Shown here: piece after piece, positions 1-6,772 of the stretch
Position numbering within the stretch: the first letter of the stretch is position 1
How the letters are laid out: each line of letters opens with the position of its first letter
NCBI GenBank assembly: GCA_036380875.1
Contig: DASVDX010000065.1
Coordinates: 1-23,678 of the forward strand
Reading direction: 5' to 3'
DNA length: 23,678 nt
Source of the DNA: ZC4RG17 sp036380875
GTDB lineage: Bacteria; Actinomycetota; Acidimicrobiia; Spongiisociales; ZC4RG35
The notes under the pieces: generated by a model
The model's input: the letters and a program-made list of their open reading frames with translations, nothing else
What the model was told of the DNA's origin: nothing
Databases searched by the model: none
Program-made: the position numbers and the translations under genes

Positions 1-128
1 TTCCGGAAGATCGACCCGGGCCGGAAGATGGAGTTCCACGCCTGCGAGCCCTGGACGGTGTCCATGAGCTTCGTCATGCGCTGCTGCATCGTGGGCCGCG
101 GGGGCTTCTCGTCAATCGTTCGCGCCAC
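1..128 (-). CDS. Cytochrome b/b6-like protein, N-terminus only (cut by window edge)
   Basis: Only the first 42 codons are visible, reading from GTG at 128 off the left edge. The start is set by a GGAG motif at 134-137, about 5 nt upstream, which overlaps the TAG stop of the ferredoxin gene before it, so the two are probably translationally coupled. The visible part is a basic, soluble N-terminus ending in a W-x-SIFR-PG-SIFR stretch. I associate this with the short pre-helix region of bc-complex cytochrome b subunits in Gram-positive lineages. If so, it would be the di-haem quinol-oxidising membrane subunit of a bc-type complex, but no haem-ligand helix is inside the window. The assignment rests on this short motif and on the neighbouring ferredoxin and cytochrome genes. 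Confidence 0.5.
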   Translation of the reverse strand, partial: MARTIDEKPPRPTMQQRMTKLMDTVQGSQAWNSIFRPGSIFR

Positions 129-136
129 CAGATCTC

Positions 137-544
137 CTAGAACCGCATCCCGTAGGCGTAGCCGTGGTTGTTGTCGCGCTGGTGCAGGTCGCCGTCGCGG
201 GCGGCCACACCGGTCTTGCCGAGGACGATGACGCCGGTCGGGCACCGGTCGACGCACAGGGCGCAACGGGTGCAGACGTCCTCGTCGACCACGAAGATCA
301 CGTGGTCATCGGGGTCGAGGCCGGGAGCGGCGGTGTTCGTGCCCTCGGCGATGGCGTCGGTGGAGAGCATGTGGATGCACTTCCACGGACAGATGTCGAC
401 GCAGCCCTCGCACATGATGCACTCGGCCTGGTCGATGTGGAGGAACTGCTTGGGCCGCAGCTTGTCCTTGAAGTAGTCCTCTTCGACCAGTGCGAGCTGG
501 TAGTCGTCCCTGATCGGAGGTGTCTCGTCGACGACATTGGCCAT
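137..544 (-). CDS. Ferredoxin with two 4Fe-4S clusters
   Basis: A 135-residue soluble protein with two CxxCxxCxxxCP motifs: CIMCEGCVDICP around residues 43-54 and CTRCALCVDRCP around 91-102. These are the standard ligand sets for two [4Fe-4S] clusters. The about 36-residue spacer between them is longer than in minimal bacterial ferredoxins and resembles NuoI-like or complex-bound ferredoxin subunits. There is no signal peptide or membrane helix, so it should work on the cytoplasmic side. Its ATG (544-542) overlaps the TGA of the upstream membrane-protein gene, and its own stop overlaps the ribosome site of the downstream cytochrome b-like gene. The three genes therefore form a tight operon, and an electron-carrying subunit of a membrane complex is a reasonable inference. 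The exact redox partner is unknown. Confidence 0.88.
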   Translation of the reverse strand: MANVVDETPPIRDDYQLALVEEDYFKDKLRPKQFLHIDQAECIMCEGCVDICPWKCIHMLSTDAIAEGTNTAAPGLDPDDHVIFVVDEDVCTRCALCVDRCPTGVIVLGKTGVAARDGDLHQRDNNHGYAYGMRF

Positions 545-1152
545 CAGGAATCACCTCTCACGAGCGGACGACCGTACGGAGACACCGGCTGGGGCTCTTC
601 CGGCCGCGCCGGTGCACCCTTTCCGATGTCCTGGAGCTTGTAGGCGAACACCGCGGCGCCGACCAGGGCGACGAGGTTGTAGCCCATCGAGATGGAGTCC
701 TTGATGGCACCCCAACTGACCTGGACCTCGTTGCCGAGGACCAGCCACGGCGGGATGGTGAACGCGATGCGCTGGACCGACCAGTCGAGATCCGTCTGGG
801 CGAGGTTGAGCCACTCGGACGGGACGATGCCGAAGATCAGGACGAATTCGATCCAGGCCAAGAAGGCGGCGAAGGTCGCCAATGCCCAGGTCATCCTCCG
901 ACCCAGAACGAAGGCGATGGCGGCGCCGGCGATGAGCAGCTGTGAGGCACCGAAGCCGATCAGATAGCCGAGGCCCTTGGGCAGCCACCCACGGGGAATC
1001 CACCAGAAGATCCCAACGCGGGGCGCATCAGCCGGAAGGTTGGCGTAGTGGACGAGGATCACACCAATAGCAAGGAAGAAGGTGCCGAGCACCATCATCG
1101 ACCAGCCGTAGCGGCTTCTCTGCTGTTCGGTGAGCTCACCGAGCCGATACAT
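544..1152 (-). CDS. Four-helix membrane protein of the cytochrome b/ferredoxin operon
   Basis: About 202 residues. I chose ATG at 1152 because GGAG at 1162-1167 sits about 9 nt upstream; an in-frame TTG at 1158 would leave only about 3 nt. Four hydrophobic segments are visible at roughly residues 18-37, 60-82, 88-110 and 153-171, with a proline-rich cytoplasmic-looking tail. A tryptophan-rich loop (FWWIPRGWLPKG) lies between helices 1 and 2. No cofactor motif such as CxxCH, a Rieske box or paired helix histidines is present. I do not recognise the family. The stop codon overlaps the ferredoxin start by one base, so it is almost certainly a membrane partner of the ferredoxin and cytochrome b-like protein, perhaps an anchor or quinone-site subunit. 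That role is inferred from context only. Confidence 0.75.
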   Translation of the reverse strand: MYRLGELTEQQRSRYGWSMMVLGTFFLAIGVILVHYANLPADAPRVGIFWWIPRGWLPKGLGYLIGFGASQLLIAGAAIAFVLGRRMTWALATFAAFLAWIEFVLIFGIVPSEWLNLAQTDLDWSVQRIAFTIPPWLVLGNEVQVSWGAIKDSISMGYNLVALVGAAVFAYKLQDIGKGAPARPEEPQPVSPYGRPLVRGDS

Positions 1153-1307
1153 TCGCAAGAGCTCCGGGGAGAGGTCCGTTGTGCCTGTTCTACCACACGC
1201 TTCCAGGCAGGGCAGAATCCGATGCTAGGCGCCGGGCTGCCCGTTCCTGGCCTTCACTGGGCAAGCATTATGCTCCCGCCCACGACCCGCGAGACACTGA
1301 GGCATAG
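1153..1307. promoter_or_regulatory. Divergent intergenic region between the two respiratory operons
   Basis: This 155-bp gap separates the minus-strand ferredoxin/cytochrome b operon from the plus-strand CcoN-like operon, so it must hold both promoters unless they lie inside genes. On the minus strand a TAGAAC hexamer lies upstream of the GGAG ribosome site. On the plus strand TATGCT lies at about 1269-1274, within the palindrome GCATTATGC, and TGAGG at 1298-1302 serves the GTG at 1308. The hexamers are plausible but unproven -10 elements. Shared control of the two divergent operons is likely from the arrangement. Confidence 0.4.
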
Positions 1308-2729
1308 GTGGCCGAATCCACCACTGACATCAGACAGCTGATTCGCGCCGATCGGACCCAGCCGGACAGCGCGGCTGTGGGCCACGTTCTGGCCGGGACC
1401 TTGTTCCTGGCCGTGGGGGCGCTGGCCGCCGCACTGGCGTTCCTCTCCATGAGTTTCCCCGGCTTCGTCCCCCTGGGCTACGGCGTCTGGCGGGCGATCG
1501 CCATGCTCGGCCTGCTGGTCGGGTTCGGAACCCTGACCCTCACCGGAGGCGCCTACTACGTCCTCCCCCGGCTCACAGGAGCACGCCTCTGGAACGAATC
1601 GTTCGCCTGGCTGGGTCTCGTGATCACCGCGGCCACGACCGCCGTCGGCATGGTCATCGTCGCCGTCGGCCTCGGTGACGGCAGGGAGCCGTTCGGGCTC
1701 CCGTGGTGGCTCGACATCCCCCTGCTCGCGGGCCTGGGCATTCCGCCTCTGGTCGCGATCTTCACGCTGCGGAACCGCACGGAGTCCCAGACGTTCGTGA
1801 CCATCCCCTTCGTCGTCACGGGTCTCGGTGGCCTTCCGCTCGTCTACCTCGCCGGCAACATCCCCGGGCTGTCGTCGGTGGCCACCACAGTCGGCGACCT
1901 GTTCTCTGGCTCCGCCTACCTGGTGCTGCTGCTGTCGATCGCCATCGGTCTCGGCCATTACGCCGTCGTGAAACAGACCGAGAAGCCTTTGGCCGGGCGC
2001 CAGCTCTCCCAGATCGCCTATTGGTCGCTCCTGTTCGGAGCCGGCTGGTTCGGCGTCGCCCAGATCGCCGGCGGGCCGACACCCGGCTGGCTGGGTGTCA
2101 TCGGCGCCGTGCTGGGCCTCGGCCTTCCGGTCGGGATGGTGGCCGCCACTGCCAACCTCCTCGCCACTCTCGAGGGCAAGTGGCGGGAGGACGACCACGT
2201 GGAGCCGGTGGCGATGCTGTCCGTGGCGGGCCTCCTCTTCGGAACCGTTCTCGGAGTCCTCGCCGCCCTCGCCGGGTTTCGTTCGACGGGCAACCTGGTT
2301 GCCTTCACCCCCTACTGGGAGGGTGTGGTGTTTGGATTCGCTCTCGGCGTGCTGCCCCTGCTCGCCGGGGCGGTTCTGATCCAGGCGATTCCGAGGATGA
2401 CGGGCCGGGACCTCTACTCCCACGACGCCGCCGCTCGCACGGTGCGCCTGATCGTCTACGGATCCGGCGCCCTGGTCGTGCTCCTGGTGGCGGCAGGGCT
2501 GGTGGCCGGTTACTCGTGGGCCGGCGGCTCGTTCACCGGTGCGTTCAACGCCATCGGGGAAGGATGGGCCGCCGCCAGCGGGCCGTCGCGCCTCTTCACC
2601 GGAGTCGGCACCTTCGCCGGCATCGTCGGGGCGCTCGGGGCGCTTTCGCTCGTCGCCGTGATCCTCCGTACCCTGACTGAGGGTCCGGTCACGACCCAGG
2701 AGGTGCTGGTGGCGAAGGAGGAAGAGTGA
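1308..2729 (+). CDS. CcoN-like (cbb3 oxidase subunit I family) membrane protein without canonical metal ligands
   Basis: A 473-residue polytopic membrane protein with about 12 hydrophobic segments, matching the length of CcoN. Start GTG at 1308 has TGAGG 5 nt upstream. Family resemblance is seen in GGAYYVLPRLTGARLW (81-95), GLGHYAVVKQTEKPLAGRQLS (214-234), the following YWSL and the LLATLEGKW block (284-292), and IPRMTGRDLYS (361-371). By eye these align with CcoN's SYYxVQR, GHNAV, LxLxGxW and VPRxxxTELYS segments. Only four histidines exist: H26, H217, H297 and H372. Of these only H217 falls at a CcoN ligand position (a CuB histidine). The helix-2 low-spin haem histidine, the HH pair for CuB with its tyrosine, and the HxH of helix 10 are replaced by non-ligands. 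Oxygen reduction by the normal mechanism is therefore unlikely. It overlaps the next gene by 4 nt (GTGA). Confidence 0.7.
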   Translation: MAESTTDIRQLIRADRTQPDSAAVGHVLAGTLFLAVGALAAALAFLSMSFPGFVPLGYGVWRAIAMLGLLVGFGTLTLTGGAYYVLPRLTGARLWNESFAWLGLVITAATTAVGMVIVAVGLGDGREPFGLPWWLDIPLLAGLGIPPLVAIFTLRNRTESQTFVTIPFVVTGLGGLPLVYLAGNIPGLSSVATTVGDLFSGSAYLVLLLSIAIGLGHYAVVKQTEKPLAGRQLSQIAYWSLLFGAGWFGVAQIAGGPTPGWLGVIGAVLGLGLPVGMVAATANLLATLEGKWREDDHVEPVAMLSVAGLLFGTVLGVLAALAGFRSTGNLVAFTPYWEGVVFGFALGVLPLLAGAVLIQAIPRMTGRDLYSHDAAARTVRLIVYGSGALVVLLVAAGLVAGYSWAGGSFTGAFNAIGEGWAAASGPSRLFTGVGTFAGIVGALGALSLVAVILRTLTEGPVTTQEVLVAKEEE

Positions 2730-3511
2730 GCGACGATCTCCTCGCGGCTGCCGCTCAGGCGATGGGTGTCCCCGAGCCGATCGCCGAGCGTTCCGCTCGC
2801 GCCCGCGCCGCCGCCTCCGGCAAGACCTATGAAGAGATCCTCGCCGCCTGGGCAGGCGGACAAGCCGTAGCCCCCGCCCCCGCCGCCGACGCGCCCGCCG
2901 AAGCACCGACGGAGGAGGCTGCGGCCCCAGAAGCGCCGACCGAGGAGGCTCCCGCGGTGGAGGCGCCCGCCGCGGCCGCTCCGGCTGCGCCCGCGGCGGC
3001 AACACCCCCGCCGCCGTCCGCGGCCGCTGCCCGCGTCCCGGCGAAGCCTCCGGTTCTCGAGGCTCCGGCCGACCGGCCACTCGTCACGATCGGAGGCGGT
3101 CTCGTCGTGCTACTGCTCACGCTTCTGCTCGGCGTGGTGTTTCCTTCACTTCCCGCCGAGAGCAACGAAGTGCGCAGCTCCCAACTGGCACTGTCCGAAC
3201 AGGGCTTGGAAGGCAGGGACGTCTACCGCCGGGCCATGTGCGCCAGTTGCCACACCCAGACCGTGCGTGCCGTCGTCGCCGACGTCGGAGTCGGACCGGT
3301 GACCCTGTCTGACACCAATCAGGTCATCGGCTACCGCCGCATAGGTCCTGACCTGTCCAACGTGGGAGGCCGTCTCAGCGCCGGTCAGATCTCCTCCGTC
3401 CTCACGGGCGGGTCCCACCCGGCGGCGCCCCTGTCACAAGCGGCATTGGACGCGCTCGTGACGTATCTGAGCGAGTCGGCCTACATGCAACAACAAGGAG
3501 ACGCTTCTTGA
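2726..3511 (+). CDS. Membrane-anchored monohaem cytochrome c, CcoO-like, with repeated N-terminal domain
   Basis: A 261-residue protein starting at GTG 2726, with AAGGAGG at 2715-2721, overlapping the CcoN-like stop. Residues 1-45 form a small charged helical domain nearly identical to that of the next gene. Residues 46-116 are an Ala/Pro/Glu linker, 118-142 a single membrane helix, and 163-261 a cytochrome c domain. The haem motif is CASCH (172-176). GRDVYRRAMCASCH and the later RRIGPDLSNVGGR strongly recall CcoO (GxxxYxxxxCxxCHxQ and RxGPDLxxxGGR). The methionine expected near the C-terminus as distal ligand (NMPAY in CcoO) is replaced by a GGSHPAAPL segment. H231 could be an alternative ligand. 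It probably passes electrons beside the CcoN-like subunit, with haem on the outer face. Confidence 0.78.
   Translation: MSDDLLAAAAQAMGVPEPIAERSARARAAASGKTYEEILAAWAGGQAVAPAPAADAPAEAPTEEAAAPEAPTEEAPAVEAPAAAAPAAPAAATPPPPSAAAARVPAKPPVLEAPADRPLVTIGGGLVVLLLTLLLGVVFPSLPAESNEVRSSQLALSEQGLEGRDVYRRAMCASCHTQTVRAVVADVGVGPVTLSDTNQVIGYRRIGPDLSNVGGRLSAGQISSVLTGGSHPAAPLSQAALDALVTYLSESAYMQQQGDAS
2756..2872 (+). repeat. Direct repeat copy 1, coding for shared N-terminal domain
   Basis: This 117-bp stretch matches 3535-3651 at 114 of 117 positions by my count, including third-codon positions, and is in the same reading frame. It codes for most of the N-terminal domain of the CcoO-like cytochrome. Such nucleotide identity suggests recent duplication or ongoing gene conversion. 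Confidence 0.92.
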
Positions 3512-4572
3512 GCGACCAGCTTTCAGCTGCCGCCCAGGCGATGGGTGTTCCCGAGCCGATCGTCGAACGTTCCGCTCGCGCCCGCGCCGCCGCCTCCGGC
3601 AAGACCTATGAAGAGATCCTCGCCGCCTGGGCAGGCGGACAAGCCGTAGCCGCCGCCCCCGCCGCCGAGGCGCCCGCCGAAGCGGCCCCGGAAGCCGAAG
3701 CTCCTGCCGAAGCAGGTGCCGCCGCCCCCGAGCCTGCGGCGCCACCGACGGCACCTGCCGCTCCGGCTCCAGCCGAGCCCGCCCCGGCCGCCGCAGCTGC
3801 CTCGGTCGCTCCCCCGCCGGCACCCGAGACCGTCACGCCGGAGGAGGCTCTCGAGTACCCGGTGGTGGTCACCGTGCCCACGGCGGGCATCGCCGAGAGG
3901 ACCGGCTTCTCGATTCCGACCTGGCTCGGCGCGCTGCTCCTCCTCATCCCCGCCTTCGGCCTCATCTATCTGGCGATGGGCTCGGGAGCCACCGAGTGCG
4001 GAGCCGGGACCGCCCTCGCCGCCGACCGCGTCACCGGCGAGCAGGTCAACTGCGACGGCACGCCTTTCGAGGGCCGTGGCGCGGCCGGAGGAGGCGCCGA
4101 CTTCATCGCCATGGGCGAGGAGCTCTACACGTCGGCCCAGTGCGCCGGTTGTCACGGGCCCCAGGGTGGCGGCGGTGTCGGCCCGGCCTTGGCCGGGGTC
4201 TCGACCACCTTCTCCGCCTGCACCGACCACGTCGAATGGGTGGAACTCGGATCCCAGGGTTTCCTGAGCGCCGGCAGGAGCACGTACGGCGACACCGGCA
4301 AACGGGTCGCCGGCGGCATGCCAGGTTTTGGCGGCTCTCTGACAGCTGAGCAGATCGCCGCCGTCGCCGCATTCGAACGGGTCCGTTTCGGCGGCGCCAA
4401 CCCCGACGAGGTCCTGGTCGACTGTGGCCTCGCCGAGGGTGAAGGTGGCGAAGAGGGCGGCGAGGAAGGCGCCGAGGACGGTGGTGAGACGACCGACACC
4501 GCCGGAGGCGGCGAGGAGACGACGGACACCACGGCCGGCACCGAAGCCGCCCGCTCCTCCCGCTCCGGCTGA
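3508..4572 (+). CDS. Membrane-anchored monohaem cytochrome c (CcoP-like position) with acidic tail
   Basis: A 354-residue protein. TTG at 3508 overlaps the previous stop (TTGA) and has AAGGAG at 3496-3501. Order of parts: shared N-terminal domain (1-44), Ala/Pro/Glu linker (45-118), one membrane helix (about 135-157), a spacer with two cysteines (C164, C182), a class I cytochrome c domain with CAGCH (212-216) and a distal methionine in GGMPGFG (M271), and a strongly acidic Gly/Glu/Thr tail from about 308. The haem site is complete, unlike its neighbour. It occupies the CcoP position in the N-O-P gene order but has one haem instead of CcoP's two. Likely role: periplasmic-side electron acceptor or donor of the complex. 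The tail may dock a basic partner; this is inference. Confidence 0.8.
   Translation: MSDQLSAAAQAMGVPEPIVERSARARAAASGKTYEEILAAWAGGQAVAAAPAAEAPAEAAPEAEAPAEAGAAAPEPAAPPTAPAAPAPAEPAPAAAAASVAPPPAPETVTPEEALEYPVVVTVPTAGIAERTGFSIPTWLGALLLLIPAFGLIYLAMGSGATECGAGTALAADRVTGEQVNCDGTPFEGRGAAGGGADFIAMGEELYTSAQCAGCHGPQGGGGVGPALAGVSTTFSACTDHVEWVELGSQGFLSAGRSTYGDTGKRVAGGMPGFGGSLTAEQIAAVAAFERVRFGGANPDEVLVDCGLAEGEGGEEGGEEGAEDGGETTDTAGGGEETTDTTAGTEAARSSRSG
3535..3651 (+). repeat. Direct repeat copy 2, coding for shared N-terminal domain
   Basis: Partner of 2756-2872; only three substitutions in 117 bp, two of them changing codons or wobble bases near the GVPEPI segment. After this stretch the linkers and haem domains diverge, so the duplication is confined to the N-terminal domain. 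Confidence 0.92.
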
Positions 4573-4577
4573 TCCTC

Positions 4578-4808
4578 TCAGCGTCGTAGGCGTCTCATCG
4601 CCCGCCGCAACGGCCGTTCCTCGATGATCCCTTCGGCGACGACTGCGCCGGAGGCGTCGAGCAGCACGGGGATACGGAGGGAATAGAGGCGTACGAGCTC
4701 GTCGTCGGAGTCCATGTCGACGATTTCCAAGCCGAATCCGTAGCGCTTCATGACGCGCCGTACGACCGGCTCCGCCTCTTCGCAGAGGTGGCAGCCGGAA
4801 CTCACCAC
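4578..4808 (-). CDS. Glutaredoxin-like (DUF836-type) small thioredoxin-fold protein
   Basis: A 76-residue protein with CHLC at residues 6-9 in the usual position after the first beta strand, then EEAEPVVRRVMKRYG helix, an EIVDMDSD strand, and a cis-proline segment RIPVLL. This matches the short glutaredoxin-like family (PF05768). It would reduce disulfides or act in redox transfer in the cytoplasm. GTG at 4808 or 4805 are the only upstream start codons before an in-frame TGA, though no good Shine-Dalgarno is seen; the first strand would begin right at the start. It is convergent with the cytochrome c gene, with only 5 nt between stops. Confidence 0.72.
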   Translation of the reverse strand: MVSSGCHLCEEAEPVVRRVMKRYGFGLEIVDMDSDDELVRLYSLRIPVLLDASGAVVAEGIIEERPLRRAMRRLRR

Positions 4809-5076
4809 GAGCCGCAGAGAATTTTCGCTAAAGATGACTATCGCTCCGACCGATGTACAATGTCAGCGAGAGGGAAGCAGCTCCGCCAAGTCATACCCAG
4901 GGCACGTTCATAAGACCCTAGGTGTGATCGGATAGCCTCCCAGCCCGCCCCAATTGGCGGAGCACCCTCTCACAGACGGGGCCCCAACGCCCAACGGGGC
5001 CCCGTCGCTCTTTCCCCACCCTCCAACAGGCACACCCCCACCACCGAGCCGGCCGTCACCTGCCTGGCGGCCGATT
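4809..5076. other. Non-coding gap of 268 bp between two minus-strand genes
   Basis: No credible gene is seen on either strand. The gap holds a -10-like GATAGCCT (4933-4938) on the plus strand, a small CCGCC/GGCGG hairpin (4945-4949 with 4956-4960) and a strong 11-bp hairpin at 4975-5006. The 5020-5076 part is C-rich and unstructured. It must also contain the promoter of the glutaredoxin-like gene. Confidence 0.5.
4975..5006. terminator. Strong 11-bp inverted repeat, terminator-like
   Basis: GACGGGGCCCC (4975-4985) and GGGGCCCCGTC (4996-5006) are perfect reverse complements separated by a 10-nt loop. On the plus strand it is followed by GCTCTTT, a weak T tract; on the minus strand no T tract follows. 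It lies about 70 bp past the stop of the minus-strand cytidylyltransferase fusion gene, so it may end that transcript. It could equally end a plus-strand small RNA starting near 4945. Confidence 0.6.
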
Positions 5077-6582
5077 TCAGGGCCGGGGACGCGTGGTGGG
5101 TGGGTGGGGAGGTGTCCTCAACCCGGGCCGCACCGGACGGGTCGCCCATGGATGGTCCGGCCGGGTGAGCGGTTTGCTCGCGACGGGCGTGAAGGCGACC
5201 GACGCCACGGAGGGGACGGTCTCGGACGGCGCCCGGGTCGACACAGCATGTTCGACGGGACGGTCGAGCAGCGGCCGCATCTGGGTCATGCGCCAGACCA
5301 CCACCGCATTCATCGTGACGGCGATGACGATCAGCGCCAGCCAGGCCGACCCTGCCAGGGCGCCGATCATGATCACAAAGACTCGGAGATCGCGGCCGAT
5401 CCGGAGCTTCTCCTTCAGGACCCGATCAGCCTTGTGGGCTCCGTAGCTCGTCACGAAGCTGCCGGCGATGGCGGCGATGCCCACGATGTACGCCGCCAAC
5501 CCGGCGCCGTCGCTGAGGAGATTCCACGTGAGCGCGCCCAACAGGGCGACGTCGGCGTAACGATCGAGTTGGGCGTCGAACCATCCTCCGAACTTCGAGG
5601 AGCGCATGGTGATACGGGCGACCTCGCCGTCGCATCCGTCGACGATCGAGGCGAGTTGGGCGAGCACCCCACCCAGGGCCATCGGGCCGTAGTTGGGCTG
5701 TGCCAGGAGAGCAGCGGCGCCGAGAGAGAGGAGAAGAGACAACACGGAGATGGCATTGGGGGTCATCCCGGCCGCCACCAGCACGGGCGTGATCCGCTTC
5801 GAGACCGGACGGTTGATGAAGCGGGAGACCGGCCCGTCGGTCGCCTTGTCGGCCACGGCGTCGATCAACCGGCGACGAGCTTTTCGGAAGTCGGCCGGGG
5901 TGTCGACGTCTTGCCAGAACATCCCATCGACGAAGCGGGCTTCCAGCCGCCCGTCGTCGGCGAGCATCTGCATGGCGCGCGAGAGTGACGTGTTCCCGGA
6001 TCGGATCGAACGCGCCACCGTCGAGAAGACGGCCGGGTCGCAAAAGAAGGCTCCTGTGTCGAACCCATCCGTCTTCGCCAGGCCCTTGCCGACCGCCTTG
6101 ATGCGGCGGCCTCGCAGCACGACCCGGGTCACGTCGTCGGGGTCGACCCAGTTGGCGGACGTGTTGCGGTCGACGGCCAGAACCGCACCACCTGCGGGCG
6201 GTGGGGACTGCACGAGGGAGGACAGCAATTCGGGGCTGTAGACGTGGTCGGCCATGAGGAGGACGAACGGCTGGTCGATATGGCCGGCAGCGGCATGGAG
6301 AGAGCGCCCGTTTTCGGTGGTCTCCCACTCGTCGTTGTGGGCGGTGACGATCTCGACACCGAGCTCAGGGGCACGCTTTTTGCACCACGTCTCGACGTGT
6401 TGTCGTCGATGGCCCGTGACGACGACCACCTTGGAGACGCCGAGGTCCTTGAGCAGACGGATGTTCCGCTCGAGGAGTGGCAATCCCAACAGCTTCGTAA
6501 GCGGCTTACTGGGGGAGATCCGGCGCAGCCGCTTCCCCGAGCCGGCACCCAATATGACCGCCTGCAACTGCCCTCCCTTCAT
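5077..6582 (-). CDS. Bifunctional inositol-1-phosphate cytidylyltransferase / CDP-alcohol phosphotransferase (IPCT-DIPPS type)
   Basis: About 501 residues in two fused enzymes. Residues 6-235 are a nucleotidyltransferase with AVILGAGSGKRL, the SKPLTKLLG lysine region and an MADH metal site. Residues 255-430 are a membrane CDP-alcohol phosphatidyltransferase with the DGx2ARx8-9Gx3Dx3D signature (DGEVAR ... GGWFDAQLD). This domain order matches the enzymes that make CDP-inositol and then di-myo-inositol-1,3'-phosphate phosphate, a compatible solute. The same fold order could make another inositol phosphodiester or lipid. The tail (about 445-501) is proline- and arginine-rich. ATG at 6582 gives the longest form, but GGGAGGG lies inside codons 3-4, just upstream of TTG at 6567, whose product begins directly at the nucleotide-binding strand. 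That shorter start is at least as likely. Confidence 0.8.
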   Translation of the reverse strand: MKGGQLQAVILGAGSGKRLRRISPSKPLTKLLGLPLLERNIRLLKDLGVSKVVVVTGHRRQHVETWCKKRAPELGVEIVTAHNDEWETTENGRSLHAAAGHIDQPFVLLMADHVYSPELLSSLVQSPPPAGGAVLAVDRNTSANWVDPDDVTRVVLRGRRIKAVGKGLAKTDGFDTGAFFCDPAVFSTVARSIRSGNTSLSRAMQMLADDGRLEARFVDGMFWQDVDTPADFRKARRRLIDAVADKATDGPVSRFINRPVSKRITPVLVAAGMTPNAISVLSLLLSLGAAALLAQPNYGPMALGGVLAQLASIVDGCDGEVARITMRSSKFGGWFDAQLDRYADVALLGALTWNLLSDGAGLAAYIVGIAAIAGSFVTSYGAHKADRVLKEKLRIGRDLRVFVIMIGALAGSAWLALIVIAVTMNAVVVWRMTQMRPLLDRPVEHAVSTRAPSETVPSVASVAFTPVASKPLTRPDHPWATRPVRPGLRTPPHPPTTRPRP

Positions 6583-6760
6583 GCGCGCGTTAACTTCTCA
6601 ATTCGTGATCGCCGGCGGTGGAGACGTGGGACACACCGCTGCGAAACTCACGAAGCCTGCCCGCGAGAGCGGGTCCTCGCCTTTACGTATACCAAATCGC
6701 GCACCCTCCCGATTTCACGCATGTCCTCGACCCGATGGTCCGAACACATCGATGGAGCGA
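6583..6760. other. Intergenic region upstream of divergent genes
   Basis: No gene is seen. It separates the divergent cytidylyltransferase fusion and cyclase genes, so promoters for both are expected here. Only the plus-strand element at 6761-6766 is convincing. Confidence 0.35.
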
Positions 6761-6766
6761 TAACGT
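6761..6766 (+). promoter_or_regulatory. -10 element TAACGT, leaderless-type
   Basis: GATAACGT ends 6 nt before the ATG at 6773. No Shine-Dalgarno is present, which fits a transcript starting at or close to the start codon. Confidence 0.55.
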
Positions 6767-6772
6767 GCCCGG

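Noticed and set aside
2880..3060. Ala/Pro/Glu-rich linker as a separate repeat element
   Set aside because: It is ordinary low-complexity linker coding sequence; only the domain before it is a true repeat between the two genes.
1254..3080. 608-codon open frame on the minus strand
   Set aside because: It lies opposite the CcoN-like and CcoO-like genes, has an Arg/Gly/Pro/His-rich composition with no fold or motif, and is explained by high GC at third positions of the true genes.
4933..5013. Actinobacterial 6C RNA
   Set aside because: It has two hairpins, but the loops do not carry runs of six or more cytosines.
4954..5988. 344-codon plus-strand open frame
   Set aside because: It is antisense to the cytidylyltransferase fusion and rich in His/Gly/Arg/Asp without domains.
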